DNA from: Crocinitomicaceae bacterium
GTDB lineage: Bacteria > Bacteroidota > Bacteroidia > Flavobacteriales_D > Crocinitomicaceae
Assembly: GCA_022447665.1 (NCBI GenBank)
Contig: JAKVAQ010000001.1
Location: forward strand, 157,899-221,898
Direction of reading: 5' to 3'
Length of the DNA: 64,000 bases
The notes beneath the pieces are model-generated. The model made no database searches. It was given only the letters and a program-made list of their open reading frames with translations, and was not told the origin of the DNA. The translations under genes were made by a program, and so were the position numbers. This document shows, piece by piece, positions 25,048 through 34,552 of this stretch. Each line of letters starts with the position of its first letter. Within the stretch, counting starts at the first letter, position 1.

Positions 25048-25876
25048 CCACGGCGGCCATTTTTTTATAATCTAAGGTTTCTGGTAAATCCGTTTCTTGA
25101 TGGTAATTGGCGTTTCTAAGGAATGCCGTATTGTTAATCATCAATGCCGGAATATTAAAATTCCAATAGTTCCTTTGATCAGATAAACCAGCTAATCCGT
25201 CGGAATCATTAAAGGCAATTTTTTGAATATCAATCTCTGCTTTAGGCAACATTCCTTCATAAAAATGATTTAAAAACGTTTCATGAGCCTTTATACCTAC
25301 CGCAACAATGAAGTTTGCAGTGGAAGGGTATCGCTGACTAAGTTCCTGTGTTGGAAAGTTTTGTGAGTCTACTTCATCACTAAAATATCCGATCATATCT
25401 AGACAAACCATCCCTTTGATCTCATTTCCAGAATCTACTAGTGATTTGGCGTGAATATAACTACCCATATCGTCCGTTCCGAAAAATGGAGGTTCCTCTA
25501 GACAGTAAAATACCACTTCAATACAATAGTCTAATTCCTGTTTAGAACTCTTTAGAATTCTTAATATTTCTAGCAATCCGGCAACCCCGGAAGCATTATC
25601 ATCTGCCCCAGGCATATTTCCATAAACTTCGTAATGTGTACCTACGATAAGTTTAGGTTTAGAGGGGTCGCCATATCTCGTAATGATGTTTGCGTATTCA
25701 TTGCCTCTAGCCTTCCACAATTGAAGTTCATAACCATATTTCATTCCCTCAAGTTCCTGAGCAATGTACGTTCTGCATTTAGATAAACTTTCAAAATTCC
25801 AGCAGTTTCTAGGCGGATCCAATGAGCAGAGATACTCAACGCAGGACTTTAACCGGGCTATTTGTCTTTTTCGCAT
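25013..25876 (-). CDS. M28-family metallopeptidase
   Basis: A 287-residue zinc aminopeptidase-type domain. The two-zinc site is visible: H81 in GTHYEVYG, D92/93 in PGADDNASG, E127/E128 in CLEEPPFFG, D160 in VCLDMIGYF, and a final His in NYHQETD near residue 262. No signal peptide is evident, so it may act in the cytoplasm, unlike many M28 members. Its ATG overlaps the stop of the upstream barrel gene (TAATG at 25876), suggesting co-translation. Its 3' end overlaps the opposite-strand gene by 35 bp. Confidence 0.88.
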   Translation of the reverse strand: MRKRQIARLKSCVEYLCSLDPPRNCWNFESLSKCRTYIAQELEGMKYGYELQLWKARGNEYANIITRYGDPSKPKLIVGTHYEVYGNMPGADDNASGVAGLLEILRILKSSKQELDYCIEVVFYCLEEPPFFGTDDMGSYIHAKSLVDSGNEIKGMVCLDMIGYFSDEVDSQNFPTQELSQRYPSTANFIVAVGIKAHETFLNHFYEGMLPKAEIDIQKIAFNDSDGLAGLSDQRNYWNFNIPALMINNTAFLRNANYHQETDLPETLDYKKMAAVVNSVARAIQTL

Positions 25877-26652
25877 TAGATTCTGCTTGCTTCACTGCTC
25901 TTGCCTAGATTGAAAAAGTAAACAAGACTCGATTGAAAAAATTGGTGACGCTGAATACTCTCACCAGTCGGAGTTGATGATCTATAATCCACCATTCCAA
26001 ATTGATACGCTAGATTTAAACTTAGATCATCGAACCGATACCCTATACCAGCTTTAAATCCCCAATCAAACGAACTTAGGCCTAATTTGGACGAACTTTC
26101 GGAGAAATCAGTAGTGGAAGGTGGTGGCAAAAAAGCTGAAATAGTTCCTGTCGGGTCTATCGTCGAAATATCTACGACAGAAACAAATGGCGTCACTGAC
26201 TCCTCCAACTCTCTTTTTCTAACCGCAAATGAATAACCTGCATAAGCTCCTAAATATGAGTTAAAATTTCCAAATTTAAAATTCGCCATGACGGGAATCT
26301 CTAAATAGTGTTGCGATATCCGAGTATTTGTTTCTGTATACGTATTCAGGTCAAATCCATCTAACAAACCTGCCAATGGACCTAAAAAAGCTTCAAGTTG
26401 AAACGCCACTGTATCAAAACTCTGACTAGCTTGTCTTCTTTGAGAATAGTTTAAACCAGTTCTTATTCCAAACCAATTTCTGAAATCATATTCAAAGACC
26501 CCACCAGCATAATACCCCAACTGATAATCCCGACCCAAATCTGTTCTTTCTACTTCGATTAAGTTCATTCCAAATTCTGGACCTAAATGAATTTTCTGTG
26601 CTAATCCACTTGTTGAAATCAGCAAAATCATCAGAAATAAAACTTTTCTCAT
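25876..26652 (-). CDS. PorT-like outer-membrane beta-barrel protein
   Basis: The start ATG at 26652 gives MRKVLFLMILLISTSGLAQ, a clean signal peptide; an upstream ATG at 26694 would bury it. The 258-residue product has alternating strands: HLGPEFGMNLIEV, GYYAGGVFEYDF, FGIRTGLNYSQRR, FDWGFKAGIGYRF, LNLAYQFGMVDY. This fits the outer-membrane barrel family that includes PorT. Small barrels of this kind are abundant in Flavobacteriales and most lack known cargo. It is coupled to the M28 gene by a one-base overlap. Confidence 0.8.
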   Translation of the reverse strand: MRKVLFLMILLISTSGLAQKIHLGPEFGMNLIEVERTDLGRDYQLGYYAGGVFEYDFRNWFGIRTGLNYSQRRQASQSFDTVAFQLEAFLGPLAGLLDGFDLNTYTETNTRISQHYLEIPVMANFKFGNFNSYLGAYAGYSFAVRKRELEESVTPFVSVVDISTIDPTGTISAFLPPPSTTDFSESSSKLGLSSFDWGFKAGIGYRFDDLSLNLAYQFGMVDYRSSTPTGESIQRHQFFQSSLVYFFNLGKSSEASRI

Positions 26653-26817
26653 AAAATTTAATTTAAGTGGGTTACCTTTTTTGGAGTTGCACATAAAGGT
26701 ATAAGTTCTTTTAATTTATTGTTTTTGGTTTGATGATTTTACCGAGGAAAATTTATAATAGCTTAACTGCACAGCGTTATTAATTGTCGGACTGCAACCC
26801 CTTGGTATAATCAACAA

Positions 26818-26848
26818 AAAAGCCCCGCTTTCGGCGGGGCTTTTTTTA
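26818..26848. terminator. Strong bidirectional terminator
   Basis: AAAAGCCCCGC-TTTC-GGCGGGGCTTTT with A- and T-runs on the two sides. It ends the minus-strand sorted-protein gene at 26862. Confidence 0.9.
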
Positions 26849-26861
26849 TAATTTCTTAATT

Positions 26862-27680
26862 CTACTTCACGATAATACGATCTGTCTTGTTATCATAATT
26901 CACATGATAAACGCCCGACTTTAAATTGGAATAATCGACTATGGAATTATATCCTTTCTTAACGATGTTTCCGTAAGCATCGAATATTTCATATTTCGTT
27001 TTTACACGCTTACCGCCTGCAACAAATTCGATTATCTTTTGCTTATTTATGGCATTTAATTCAGGTTCTAAAATATCCGCTTCAAAAACTACCTCTTTAG
27101 ATGGCTTTTTGTTCCCTGTATTATCTACTTGAGAAACACGGACTTTATTCTCTCCTGAATGAGGTACTGTGTAAAATAAGTAGTTATTCAACTCAGGAGT
27201 TCCTGCTCCATCAACCTCTCCGATTACTACCCATTTATTCCATCTGTATTGTTCAACGTAATACGTTAATTTACCGGATTCCTCGGTAGTTGACCAAGAC
27301 AAGGCTCCTTCTGGAGTGCATGATATTGATTGAAGTTGAAAAGTACTTTTAGGCAATAAAACTTCTGGATTTAAAAGTTTAGGCTTACATCCTTCATCAT
27401 GCTCAAATACAATCATTACAGGATCTCCGACATCCAAATCAAACTCATCAAAGTTTATTTGAAAAGCACTTGAATTCACATCAACTGAAACGGCTTCGCC
27501 ATTAACGCTAACACGAGTAATACAAAAACCAAACCCATCATCGCTCTGAGGACTTTGTACCACGATATTTCTTCCTTGGTATTGCCCTTCCACCGATGAA
27601 TCTGCCTTCGCCACATTCGTCATTAAAAGACCAAAACATGCTAAAGCGACAGCACCTATTTTTGGAAATTTAAATTTCAT
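26862..27680 (-). CDS. Exported protein with a C-terminal type IX sorting domain
   Basis: A 272-residue protein with a signal peptide of about 26 residues (GAVALACFGLLMTNVAKA). An N-terminal beta domain (GRNIVVQSPQSDDGFGFCIT) is followed by a fibronectin-like segment (LSWSTTEESGKLTYYVEQY). The last 65 residues look like a type A sorting domain: YEIFDAYGNIVKKGYN then DYSNLKSGVYHVNYDN and a final IIVK. The T9SS would place it on the surface or outside. It has its own promoter and terminator. Binding partners are not predictable. Confidence 0.78.
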   Translation of the reverse strand: MKFKFPKIGAVALACFGLLMTNVAKADSSVEGQYQGRNIVVQSPQSDDGFGFCITRVSVNGEAVSVDVNSSAFQINFDEFDLDVGDPVMIVFEHDEGCKPKLLNPEVLLPKSTFQLQSISCTPEGALSWSTTEESGKLTYYVEQYRWNKWVVIGEVDGAGTPELNNYLFYTVPHSGENKVRVSQVDNTGNKKPSKEVVFEADILEPELNAINKQKIIEFVAGGKRVKTKYEIFDAYGNIVKKGYNSIVDYSNLKSGVYHVNYDNKTDRIIVK

Positions 27681-27708
27681 ATCATTAACTTTTTCAACAA
27701 GTTAGACG

Positions 27709-27739
27709 CAAAAGTATGGAAATACGATGCACCTGTCAA
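27709..27739 (-). promoter_or_regulatory. Promoter of the sorted-protein gene
   Basis: On the minus strand: TTG (27739-27737), a 20-bp spacer, TACTTTTG (27716-27709) matching TAnnTTTG. The ATG at 27680 is 28 bp downstream. Confidence 0.6.
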
Positions 27740-27749
27740 GGAAATATAC

Positions 27750-27781
27750 GAAAAAGCACCCAAAAAGTTGGGTGCTTTAAC
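27750..27781 (-). terminator. Terminator of the mscL-DUF3078 unit
   Basis: AAAGCACCCAA (27753-27763) pairs with TTGGGTGCTTT (27768-27778), with flanking A and T residues. It lies 25 bp beyond the DUF3078 stop. Confidence 0.8.
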
Positions 27782-27803
27782 ATTAAATTAAGATCCTGTT
27801 AGA

Positions 27804-28799
27804 TTAATTCTTTTTCCTTGGTCCGAGATTAAATGTTAAACCTACACCAAAGATTTGTTTAAACTGAGTTCTTGGCCCAGCTCCATCTTGCGTCCCATCA
27901 TCATTTGAATCAAATCCAATATCTATGTCATCGTCATAAATTAAATGTGTCGAAAGTGTCAGCGTAATTGCCTTCCACAACTTAATCTGAGTTAGCGTTT
28001 CCCAGTTCACATCAATATTACCTGGATTATTCAAATAATTAGAGAACAAACCAAGGCTGGTTGTAAAGCTACCCTGCTTAACCCCGGCTGTATCTGGCAT
28101 AAATCCAATATTGTATCCCATCTTCAAATATCCTCCTAACTCTGGACGAAAACGCTCACCTGGGGTGACAATGGCTCCAGTAATTGGATCTAAAATTGCA
28201 CCAGTAACACCAAAGGCACCGGCATTTGCAAGGTCTTGGTCATTCACAAATGTGAATTTACCCGTTACAGGTGCGATAAATAAACTCAGTTGAGAACTTG
28301 GCTTATAGTCTGCTCCTAATGCTGCAAGTAAATAACCTGGTGCCAAGAATTTTGAAACTGCCACCGAGTCGTTTGGCAAAGCAAAACCATCGGTCATTTG
28401 TGTATTAAAATTAATTAACGCAGCGCTATACCAAGCACTTGAATCGTTAAACTGACGTCCGTATTTAGAGGTGAAGTCTATTCTATCGTCAGTCTTAATC
28501 CAACCTACATCTTGTTGGTTAAGCATACCGTATGCAAGTGACAAATTATTCTCCCATGTATTGAGGCCTTTTTTCAAATTAATATTGTAATTCATTAAAG
28601 CTCCTATGGCAATGGAGTTTACACCACCAGCGTTCCAATTAGTAAAACTCGTTTGGGTTCCATTAATGGAGAAGATTCCTCCTTGGCTCCAACCATCTGG
28701 TAATTCTATACGCTCTCGCTGGCGTTTCTCCTTCTCAGTTAATTGGCCAAAAGATACAGTTGTGGCCATCAATAAAACAGCCAGAATAACTTTTCTCAT
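27804..28799 (-). CDS. DUF3078 family outer-membrane protein
   Basis: A 331-residue protein with signal peptide VILAVLLMATTVSFGQ. The DUF3078 hallmark near residues 35-60 is W-x-x-G-G-x-x-S-x-x-x-x-Q-x-x-x-x-N-W-x-x-G-G, seen as WSQGGIFSINGTQTSFTNWN followed by AGGVNS. The rest is barrel-like strands ending FKQIFGVGLTFNL. The family is common in Bacteroidota, predicted outer-membrane, and has no firm function. Its ATG overlaps the mscL stop by one base (28799), so the two are translationally coupled. Confidence 0.85.
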   Translation of the reverse strand: MRKVILAVLLMATTVSFGQLTEKEKRQRERIELPDGWSQGGIFSINGTQTSFTNWNAGGVNSIAIGALMNYNINLKKGLNTWENNLSLAYGMLNQQDVGWIKTDDRIDFTSKYGRQFNDSSAWYSAALINFNTQMTDGFALPNDSVAVSKFLAPGYLLAALGADYKPSSQLSLFIAPVTGKFTFVNDQDLANAGAFGVTGAILDPITGAIVTPGERFRPELGGYLKMGYNIGFMPDTAGVKQGSFTTSLGLFSNYLNNPGNIDVNWETLTQIKLWKAITLTLSTHLIYDDDIDIGFDSNDDGTQDGAGPRTQFKQIFGVGLTFNLGPRKKN

Positions 28800-29212
28800 T
28801 ATTTATTTTTTAGTAAATCTCTAATCTCAGTTAATAATACTTCTTCATTTGTAGGTTCTGGATCTGGAGTAGGTTCTTCCTCCTTCTTCTTTCGAACCTT
28901 ATTGTAACCTTTAACAATCATGAATAAAACAAAACCAACAATTACTAAATTGATGATTGTGTTAATCCATTCACCATACATAATTGCATTTTCTGGGGTA
29001 ACAACAGTTCCTTCAGCATCCATAACGGCATCTGATAAAACGAACTTTAAATCTGCAAAATCAACACCACCTGATACATGCCCAATTATTGGCATCATTA
29101 CCAAGTTCACGAATCCTTTCACTACAGCGCTTACCGCTCCAGCAAGTATAACTGCGATAGCTAAATCAATGACATTCCCTGTCATGATAAACTTTCTAAA
29201 TTCCTTTAACAT
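28799..29212 (-). CDS. mscL: Large-conductance mechanosensitive channel
   Basis: From ATG 29212 the product is 137 residues and begins MLKEFRKFIMTGNVIDLAIA, the conserved MscL N-terminal amphipathic helix and TM1 start. TM1 continues VILAGAVSAVVKGFV; TM2 is IINLVIVGFVLFMIVKG. A charged linker with repeated Glu/Pro and a C-terminal helix VLLTEIRDLLKN complete the protein. It opens under membrane tension to release solutes during osmotic downshock. The upstream in-frame ATG at 29251 would add 13 unneeded residues. A minus-strand -7 element TATATTTG lies at 29247-29240. Confidence 0.95.
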   Translation of the reverse strand: MLKEFRKFIMTGNVIDLAIAVILAGAVSAVVKGFVNLVMMPIIGHVSGGVDFADLKFVLSDAVMDAEGTVVTPENAIMYGEWINTIINLVIVGFVLFMIVKGYNKVRKKKEEEPTPDPEPTNEEVLLTEIRDLLKNK

Positions 29213-29371
29213 AATTGTGTCTTTTAAAAAATCCAGCCGCAAATATAGCACCTTTTTTTATTATGCCTGCATAGCTTTAACAATGTGATAACATTTGAAA
29301 AAGAAGGCAATAAATAATAATTCTCCCCTCCTTAACAAAATCCCGCTAAAACCCTTATTTTAGAAATCTCT

Positions 29372-31327
29372 ATGAAGGAAACCTCATTCATAAATCAGAA
29401 TAAGAAAAAATGGGCTCGCTTTGAAAAATTGCGAAACAATAAGACGAACGACCCGGATGAGGTATCTGAACTATTCACTGAGATTACCGAAGATTTATCA
29501 TACTCTAGAACTTTCTATCCACGACGTTCTGTAAGAGTATACTTAAACCAACTTGCGCAGGGAGTTTTCACTAGTCTGTACAAACAACGAAGACAACCTC
29601 TTGGAAACTTCGCCAAGTTTTGGACCGATACGGTACCCCTGGAGGTCTATCGTTCAAGGCATAATATTTTAACCGCCTTTCTCTTTTTCATGGTGGCGGC
29701 TTTGATTGGGGCAGTTTCTCAACATTATGATCCTGACTTTGTAAAAATTGTTTTGGGAGATGGTTATGTTTCCGATACAGAGCAAAGAATACGTGAAGGA
29801 AACCCTATGGGAGTGTATGGTGAAATGAGTCAAACATCCATGTTTCTCTACATTACCTTTAATAATATCCGTGTAGCCTTCCTAGTTTTTGTTTCGGGAA
29901 TTTTATTCAACATATTCACTTACTTCCTATTGATTCAAAATGGAATTATGTTAGGAAGCTTTCAATGGTGGTTTAAACTTAAAGGGCTTTTACTAACCAG
30001 TTTTCTCACTGTTTGGATTCATGGTGCCTTTGAAATATCGGCTATAGTAATTGCAGGAGGTGCAGGGCTAACCGTGGGAAATGGCTTCTTTTTTCCCGGG
30101 TCGCACACTCGCTTACAATCTTTAGTTTTCGCAGCTCGGCGTGGGTTGGTTATAATGATGAGTTTAATTCCGTTCTTTGTTATAGCAGGGTTTCTAGAAA
30201 GCTTCGTAACCCGTTATTATCGAGAAATACCCGACATATTGAAATGGGCAATCATATTACTGTCCTTTGCTATAATCTTCTTTTATTATGCTATTTATCC
30301 ATACGTACGAGCAAAGAAGCGTCCTGAAATTTTCGCCTGCATAATTGCTCCCGTCTATCTTCTCTTACGAATCTATATGAAGAATCGTGAGACAGAAGAT
30401 GAAGTCGTATTAAAGGAAGTTCCTCGTTTTATCCCACAACGAAAACTAGTACTCTACAAGATTAGATCGGTTGGAGAGACCTTTACCGATACTTTCTACT
30501 TATTTGTTCGAAATTTTAGGTCAACATTTTCACGAATCGCCTATACTTCTATTCCTTTAATGATCGGAATAATGATATATATAGTTATCGTTGATTATCC
30601 TCGATTAAATTATACTAACTTGACTTGGTGGGAGAGTTTTGGTACTTTTTTCGGAACTAATACGGACTATGATTTAGTAAAAGTGTTTGCATGGCCTTTA
30701 GTATTCACTTGTATTATCATGTTCAGCTTATACATGGGATATCGAGAAAAGTTCAAGCATAAAACAGCGGAACTCATAATGCCGTTTATTTCACTTTACG
30801 TCTTTAGCACAGCAATTTTCGCCCTATTGGTTTCTGCACATGGAGGAATCCTATTCCTTTTTATTTTCGCCGTTCCATTCTTGATTTTAATCCCGCCAAT
30901 AATGGTGTTCGAAAAGAAGAACATATTTACGGTTTGGCCTAGGACATTTGAGTTAATTCGTAACTCTTATGCCGATGGATTGGGAACATTTGGATCGTTT
31001 TCATTAATCGCAATTATCTTCTTTTGGGTATTTGCCAATCCCTCTAAAGAAATATTTGGTGGGGAAATAAGTCTTTCATCATTTATTGATCAAATTGTAG
31101 AAATGGTTACCATAACCAGTGTTACGGACTATGCTGTCGTTATTGCCGTGGTTAACATGTCTCTTTATTTAATCTACATTCTTTTCATGCTCAGTATAAT
31201 AAGCTCGTCCTTTGGATTTGTATATCTAAATGCCGTGGAGAAAACTACTGCCAAAGGTTTATATGACCGCTTGGAAAAGTTTGGTGAAAGAAGTAGAACA
31301 CATGAAAAAGAATTAGACTTTGAGTAA
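29372..31327 (+). CDS. SpoIIM-like (DUF95) integral membrane protein
   Basis: A 651-residue membrane protein. The first half is the SpoIIM domain, with a cytoplasmic start (RFEKLRNNKTNDPDEVSELF) and paired helices around residues 105-330, including FNNIRVAFLVFVSGILFNIFT. The second half (about 370-640) has six further helices. In sporulators SpoIIM helps engulfment, but Bacteroidota do not sporulate. There the gene heads a conserved MoxR/DUF58 cluster of unknown role. It is first in a plus-strand chain running to 37327 and overlaps the next gene by 8 bp. Confidence 0.88.
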   Translation: MKETSFINQNKKKWARFEKLRNNKTNDPDEVSELFTEITEDLSYSRTFYPRRSVRVYLNQLAQGVFTSLYKQRRQPLGNFAKFWTDTVPLEVYRSRHNILTAFLFFMVAALIGAVSQHYDPDFVKIVLGDGYVSDTEQRIREGNPMGVYGEMSQTSMFLYITFNNIRVAFLVFVSGILFNIFTYFLLIQNGIMLGSFQWWFKLKGLLLTSFLTVWIHGAFEISAIVIAGGAGLTVGNGFFFPGSHTRLQSLVFAARRGLVIMMSLIPFFVIAGFLESFVTRYYREIPDILKWAIILLSFAIIFFYYAIYPYVRAKKRPEIFACIIAPVYLLLRIYMKNRETEDEVVLKEVPRFIPQRKLVLYKIRSVGETFTDTFYLFVRNFRSTFSRIAYTSIPLMIGIMIYIVIVDYPRLNYTNLTWWESFGTFFGTNTDYDLVKVFAWPLVFTCIIMFSLYMGYREKFKHKTAELIMPFISLYVFSTAIFALLVSAHGGILFLFIFAVPFLILIPPIMVFEKKNIFTVWPRTFELIRNSYADGLGTFGSFSLIAIIFFWVFANPSKEIFGGEISLSSFIDQIVEMVTITSVTDYAVVIAVVNMSLYLIYILFMLSIISSSFGFVYLNAVEKTTAKGLYDRLEKFGERSRTHEKELDFE

Positions 31328-32135
31328 AATAATACTATTCATATCATTCCTTTTCTGTGTATTCAATTTGAGTGCACAAGAGCTACATGAACATCGTCTA
31401 AACGAGTCTAAATGGGAAGATATTCGTGATAATATTCGTTATCAAGATGGGAGTGATGGGCCTGGCCGACAGTGGACCTATGAAAGTCAAGAAGAATATG
31501 ATCGGGCCTATCGTGAATATGAGCAAAACGGAGGAGGTTCAGGTAATGGGGGCCAGGGCAGCGGTGGTGGAACAGGCGATGGGTATGGAGATGGTGATAG
31601 ACCCTCTGATCGACCACAAAACTATGAGGCTCCTGAAAATTACGATACTCCCGATATGTCTATTCCAACAGCACCCATAAGTCTAGGGTGGCTCGGTTGG
31701 GTATTAATTGGTTTACTTGTTGGAGCACTTATTTTTCTAATCGTAAAAATGTTTCTTAACGCGGAAAGTGATGGTAAGAAGATTACACATACTGACGTTA
31801 TTGAGGATATAAACCCAACTGAAATTCCACTAACAGAGCTTCAACGCCTGTTGAAAGAGGCCCTTGATAAAAATGATTTTAGGGGGGCAATTCGTATTTA
31901 CTTCATTTTTATAATTCGTGATCTAACCCAAAAAGGACTCATAAAATGGGAAAAAGAGAAAACCAATTTTCAGTATTTAAGGGAACTCTCTAACTATGAG
32001 AACTACAATGATTTCAATTTATCGGTCAGCTACTTTGAAATTATATGGTACGGCAAGCGTGAACTGGACCGCAACACCTTCGATCAGATTAAACCAAACT
32101 TTACACGTTTCCTGGATAAACTAGGAGTGAAATAG
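31320..32135 (+). CDS. DUF4129 domain membrane protein
   Basis: A 271-residue protein with start TTG at 31320 inside the end of the SpoIIM gene. The signal peptide is LFISFLFCVFNLSAQ, and a Gly-rich linker with repeated GGG/GDG covers about residues 70-100. One TM helix follows (LGWVLIGLLVGALIFLIVKMF, from about residue 122). The C-terminal DUF4129 domain reads LQRLLKEALDKNDFRGAIRIY and later YFEIIWYGKREL. DUF4129 proteins are partners of DUF58 and MoxR. The N-terminal part is periplasmic and the DUF4129 part cytoplasmic by this topology. It abuts the next gene with no gap. Confidence 0.88.
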   Translation: MSKIILFISFLFCVFNLSAQELHEHRLNESKWEDIRDNIRYQDGSDGPGRQWTYESQEEYDRAYREYEQNGGGSGNGGQGSGGGTGDGYGDGDRPSDRPQNYEAPENYDTPDMSIPTAPISLGWLGWVLIGLLVGALIFLIVKMFLNAESDGKKITHTDVIEDINPTEIPLTELQRLLKEALDKNDFRGAIRIYFIFIIRDLTQKGLIKWEKEKTNFQYLRELSNYENYNDFNLSVSYFEIIWYGKRELDRNTFDQIKPNFTRFLDKLGVK

Positions 32136-33416
32136 ATGAATAAGTGGGCTAAAATAGGAATCATTAGTGGCGTAGTCCTCGTGTTCGTGCTGCTGATCTA
32201 TTATTTCGGTACCACTGAAGGTGAGGAAACCTATACCACCGATTCTTGGGAGAAAACCTATGATCCACAAGATAAAGGACCTTATGGCACCTATGTGCTC
32301 AAGGAACTTCTTGATACTAACGGACTCTTTGGCAACTTCCTTGACTTAAACATGCCTCTTGAAGATGGTTTGGTAGATAATGATGGGGTAAATGATATCT
32401 ATTTTTATGTGGGTGAATATTCCTATTTACCAGATTCTATAAGTGAATTTCTTTTAGATTTTGTTTGGGAGGGAAACACCGCGTTCTTAAGTACACATGA
32501 CATCCCATGGGGACTAGAAAAAAGGCTAATGGAAGATGGAGAGGATTTTTATGAATCACGTCAGTCGGTAGATACTATTCAATATTTCAAATTTGAACAC
32601 CCATCACTATCATCAAGAAGATATGAAACGCCATATATCTATCGAAATGAAATAACTGAAGATAATTGGGTTTTCATGACCAATGAAAGACTTGAACTTT
32701 ATGGAGAGGATACTTCAATGGTCTTAGGTACAAATTCGAAGGGTCGCATTAATTTCATGAAAGTGAAGTATGGATACGGTGAACTCTATTTTCACTCTAC
32801 CCCATACCAGTTTACGAATGTACACATGTTTAAAAAAGATGGATTCCAATACGCTGAACATCTTTTAGCACATATTCCTCCTGGAAGAGTTCAATGGGAT
32901 AGATATAACCTGGAACCACATTACAACTTTGACTTCGGAGATGGTGATGGATCTGGAGGAAATGAACCTCGTGAAAGTATTCTTCAATTTATTTTGAACA
33001 ATCCACCCCTACTATGGGCATCAATTCTATTGTTAGTGAGTGCTCTACTATTCGTGATTTTTAAAGGAAGAAGAGAACAAAAAATACTCCCTGCAACAGA
33101 ATCTAAAGAGAATACTAGCCTAGAATATATTAACACCTTAGCTTCACTGTATTTACAGCAAAGACAACACAAGAAGCTTATTGTACTTAAAGAAAAAACC
33201 TTTATCAATTTTATTGCTGATCATTACTATATCACCAGTAAGAAACCTGACATGACCTACATCGAAAAGGTAGCGGTGAAATCTCAGGTGCCTAAAGAAC
33301 ATATTCAACGAATATTTAAACAATTTGAAAATTTAAAAGGAGGATACGATGTGTCAGACAATGCATTAATCGAACTCCACCAAATGATAGAACAGTTTTA
33401 CAAAAAGTGTAGATGA
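32136..33416 (+). CDS. DUF4350 domain membrane protein
   Basis: A 426-residue protein with an N-terminal TM helix (IGIISGVVLVFVLLIYYF). A DUF4350-type periplasmic domain follows (DKGPYGTYVLKELLDTNG, near residues 45-65). A second TM near residue 290 (LLWASILLLVSALLFVIF) precedes a cytoplasmic tail of about 120 residues, mostly helical. The two-TM layout suits a protein passing envelope signals to the MoxR ATPase next door, though no mechanism is known. Its stop overlaps the moxR start by 4 bp (ATGA type). Confidence 0.85.
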   Translation: MNKWAKIGIISGVVLVFVLLIYYFGTTEGEETYTTDSWEKTYDPQDKGPYGTYVLKELLDTNGLFGNFLDLNMPLEDGLVDNDGVNDIYFYVGEYSYLPDSISEFLLDFVWEGNTAFLSTHDIPWGLEKRLMEDGEDFYESRQSVDTIQYFKFEHPSLSSRRYETPYIYRNEITEDNWVFMTNERLELYGEDTSMVLGTNSKGRINFMKVKYGYGELYFHSTPYQFTNVHMFKKDGFQYAEHLLAHIPPGRVQWDRYNLEPHYNFDFGDGDGSGGNEPRESILQFILNNPPLLWASILLLVSALLFVIFKGRREQKILPATESKENTSLEYINTLASLYLQQRQHKKLIVLKEKTFINFIADHYYITSKKPDMTYIEKVAVKSQVPKEHIQRIFKQFENLKGGYDVSDNALIELHQMIEQFYKKCR

Positions 33417-34552
33417 TGGAAGAACAAAATAATGAAAACCTCCCTCAAGATGGGGAGAACACAAATCCACAGAACGAAAACACAAACCCTCCTGCAAACG
33501 AGGGCAATCCTGAGGAGTCTACTACTGGTCAGCCTGAACAAGAAGACATGCTGGGGCAAACCAACTATGCCCAACAAGCCAGCCAGATGTTCTCATCCGG
33601 CTTAAACCTTGGATTCATACATGAAAAGGTAAATGCCTGTAGAAATGAGATTAAGAAGTTTGTAATTGGACAACACGACATGGTTGACCTTTTGCTAATC
33701 AGTATCTTTTCAAATGGCCATGTATTACTAGAAGGTGTTCCTGGAGTTGCAAAAACTCTTACAGCAAAGGTCTTGTCTAAAACCCTTTCTGTTGATTTTA
33801 GCAGAATTCAGTTTACGCCAGACCTTATGCCATCTGATGTATTAGGAACATCTGTATACAACCTCAAGGACAGCCAGTTCTCATTTAAAAAAGGCCCAAT
33901 ATTTACCAATGTTGTACTTATTGATGAGATTAACCGTGCCCCAGCGAAAACTCAAGCAGCACTGTTTGAAGTAATGGAAGAACGTCAAATTTCATATGAT
34001 GGTGAAGTATATAAAATGTCCTTTCCTTTTCTTGTACTGGCGACTCAAAATCCTGTTGAACAAGAAGGAACTTATAATTTACCAGAGGCCCAATTAGACC
34101 GTTTCTTGTTTAAAATTAAGATTGATTATCCTAAGCTCGAGGAGGAAAAAGAAATCTTAAATCGCTACAAAAACAATGTTGGCTCACCTGATTTCTCCCA
34201 AATTTCTGATGTATTCAATGCAGAAGAGTTGAAGAAAGTTCAGGAGTTAGTGGAGCAAGTAAAAATTGAAGATCAAATCTTAAATTATATTGCTTCTATT
34301 ACCGATAAAACTAGAAATCACGCCAAGCTTTATTTAGGTGGTTCACCAAGAGCTTCATTGGCTATGCTTAAAGCATCAAAAGCGTTCGCGGCTATACGAG
34401 GAAGAGACTTTGTTATTCCTGACGACGTACAGTTTGTGGCGCCCCATGTTTTAAATCATCGTTTAATCCTGACGCCTGAGGCAGAAATGGAGGGAATGAG
34501 TTCGGAAGATGTAGTAACCGAAATATTAGCTGAAGTAGAAGTACCACGTTAG
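33413..34552 (+). CDS. MoxR-family AAA+ ATPase
   Basis: A 379-residue MoxR ATPase. Walker A GVPGVAKT (108-115), Walker B VVLIDEINR (167-175), sensor 1 LVLATQNP and sensor 2 GGSPRASLAML are all present. MoxR proteins act as chaperones that activate vWA-domain partners, here presumably the DUF58 protein downstream. Residues 1-60 are an unusual low-complexity Asn/Glu/Pro/Gln tail rather than the usual short start. ATG at 33413 overlaps the DUF4350 stop. The stop overlaps the DUF58 GTG start by one base. Confidence 0.95.
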   Translation: MMEEQNNENLPQDGENTNPQNENTNPPANEGNPEESTTGQPEQEDMLGQTNYAQQASQMFSSGLNLGFIHEKVNACRNEIKKFVIGQHDMVDLLLISIFSNGHVLLEGVPGVAKTLTAKVLSKTLSVDFSRIQFTPDLMPSDVLGTSVYNLKDSQFSFKKGPIFTNVVLIDEINRAPAKTQAALFEVMEERQISYDGEVYKMSFPFLVLATQNPVEQEGTYNLPEAQLDRFLFKIKIDYPKLEEEKEILNRYKNNVGSPDFSQISDVFNAEELKKVQELVEQVKIEDQILNYIASITDKTRNHAKLYLGGSPRASLAMLKASKAFAAIRGRDFVIPDDVQFVAPHVLNHRLILTPEAEMEGMSSEDVVTEILAEVEVPR

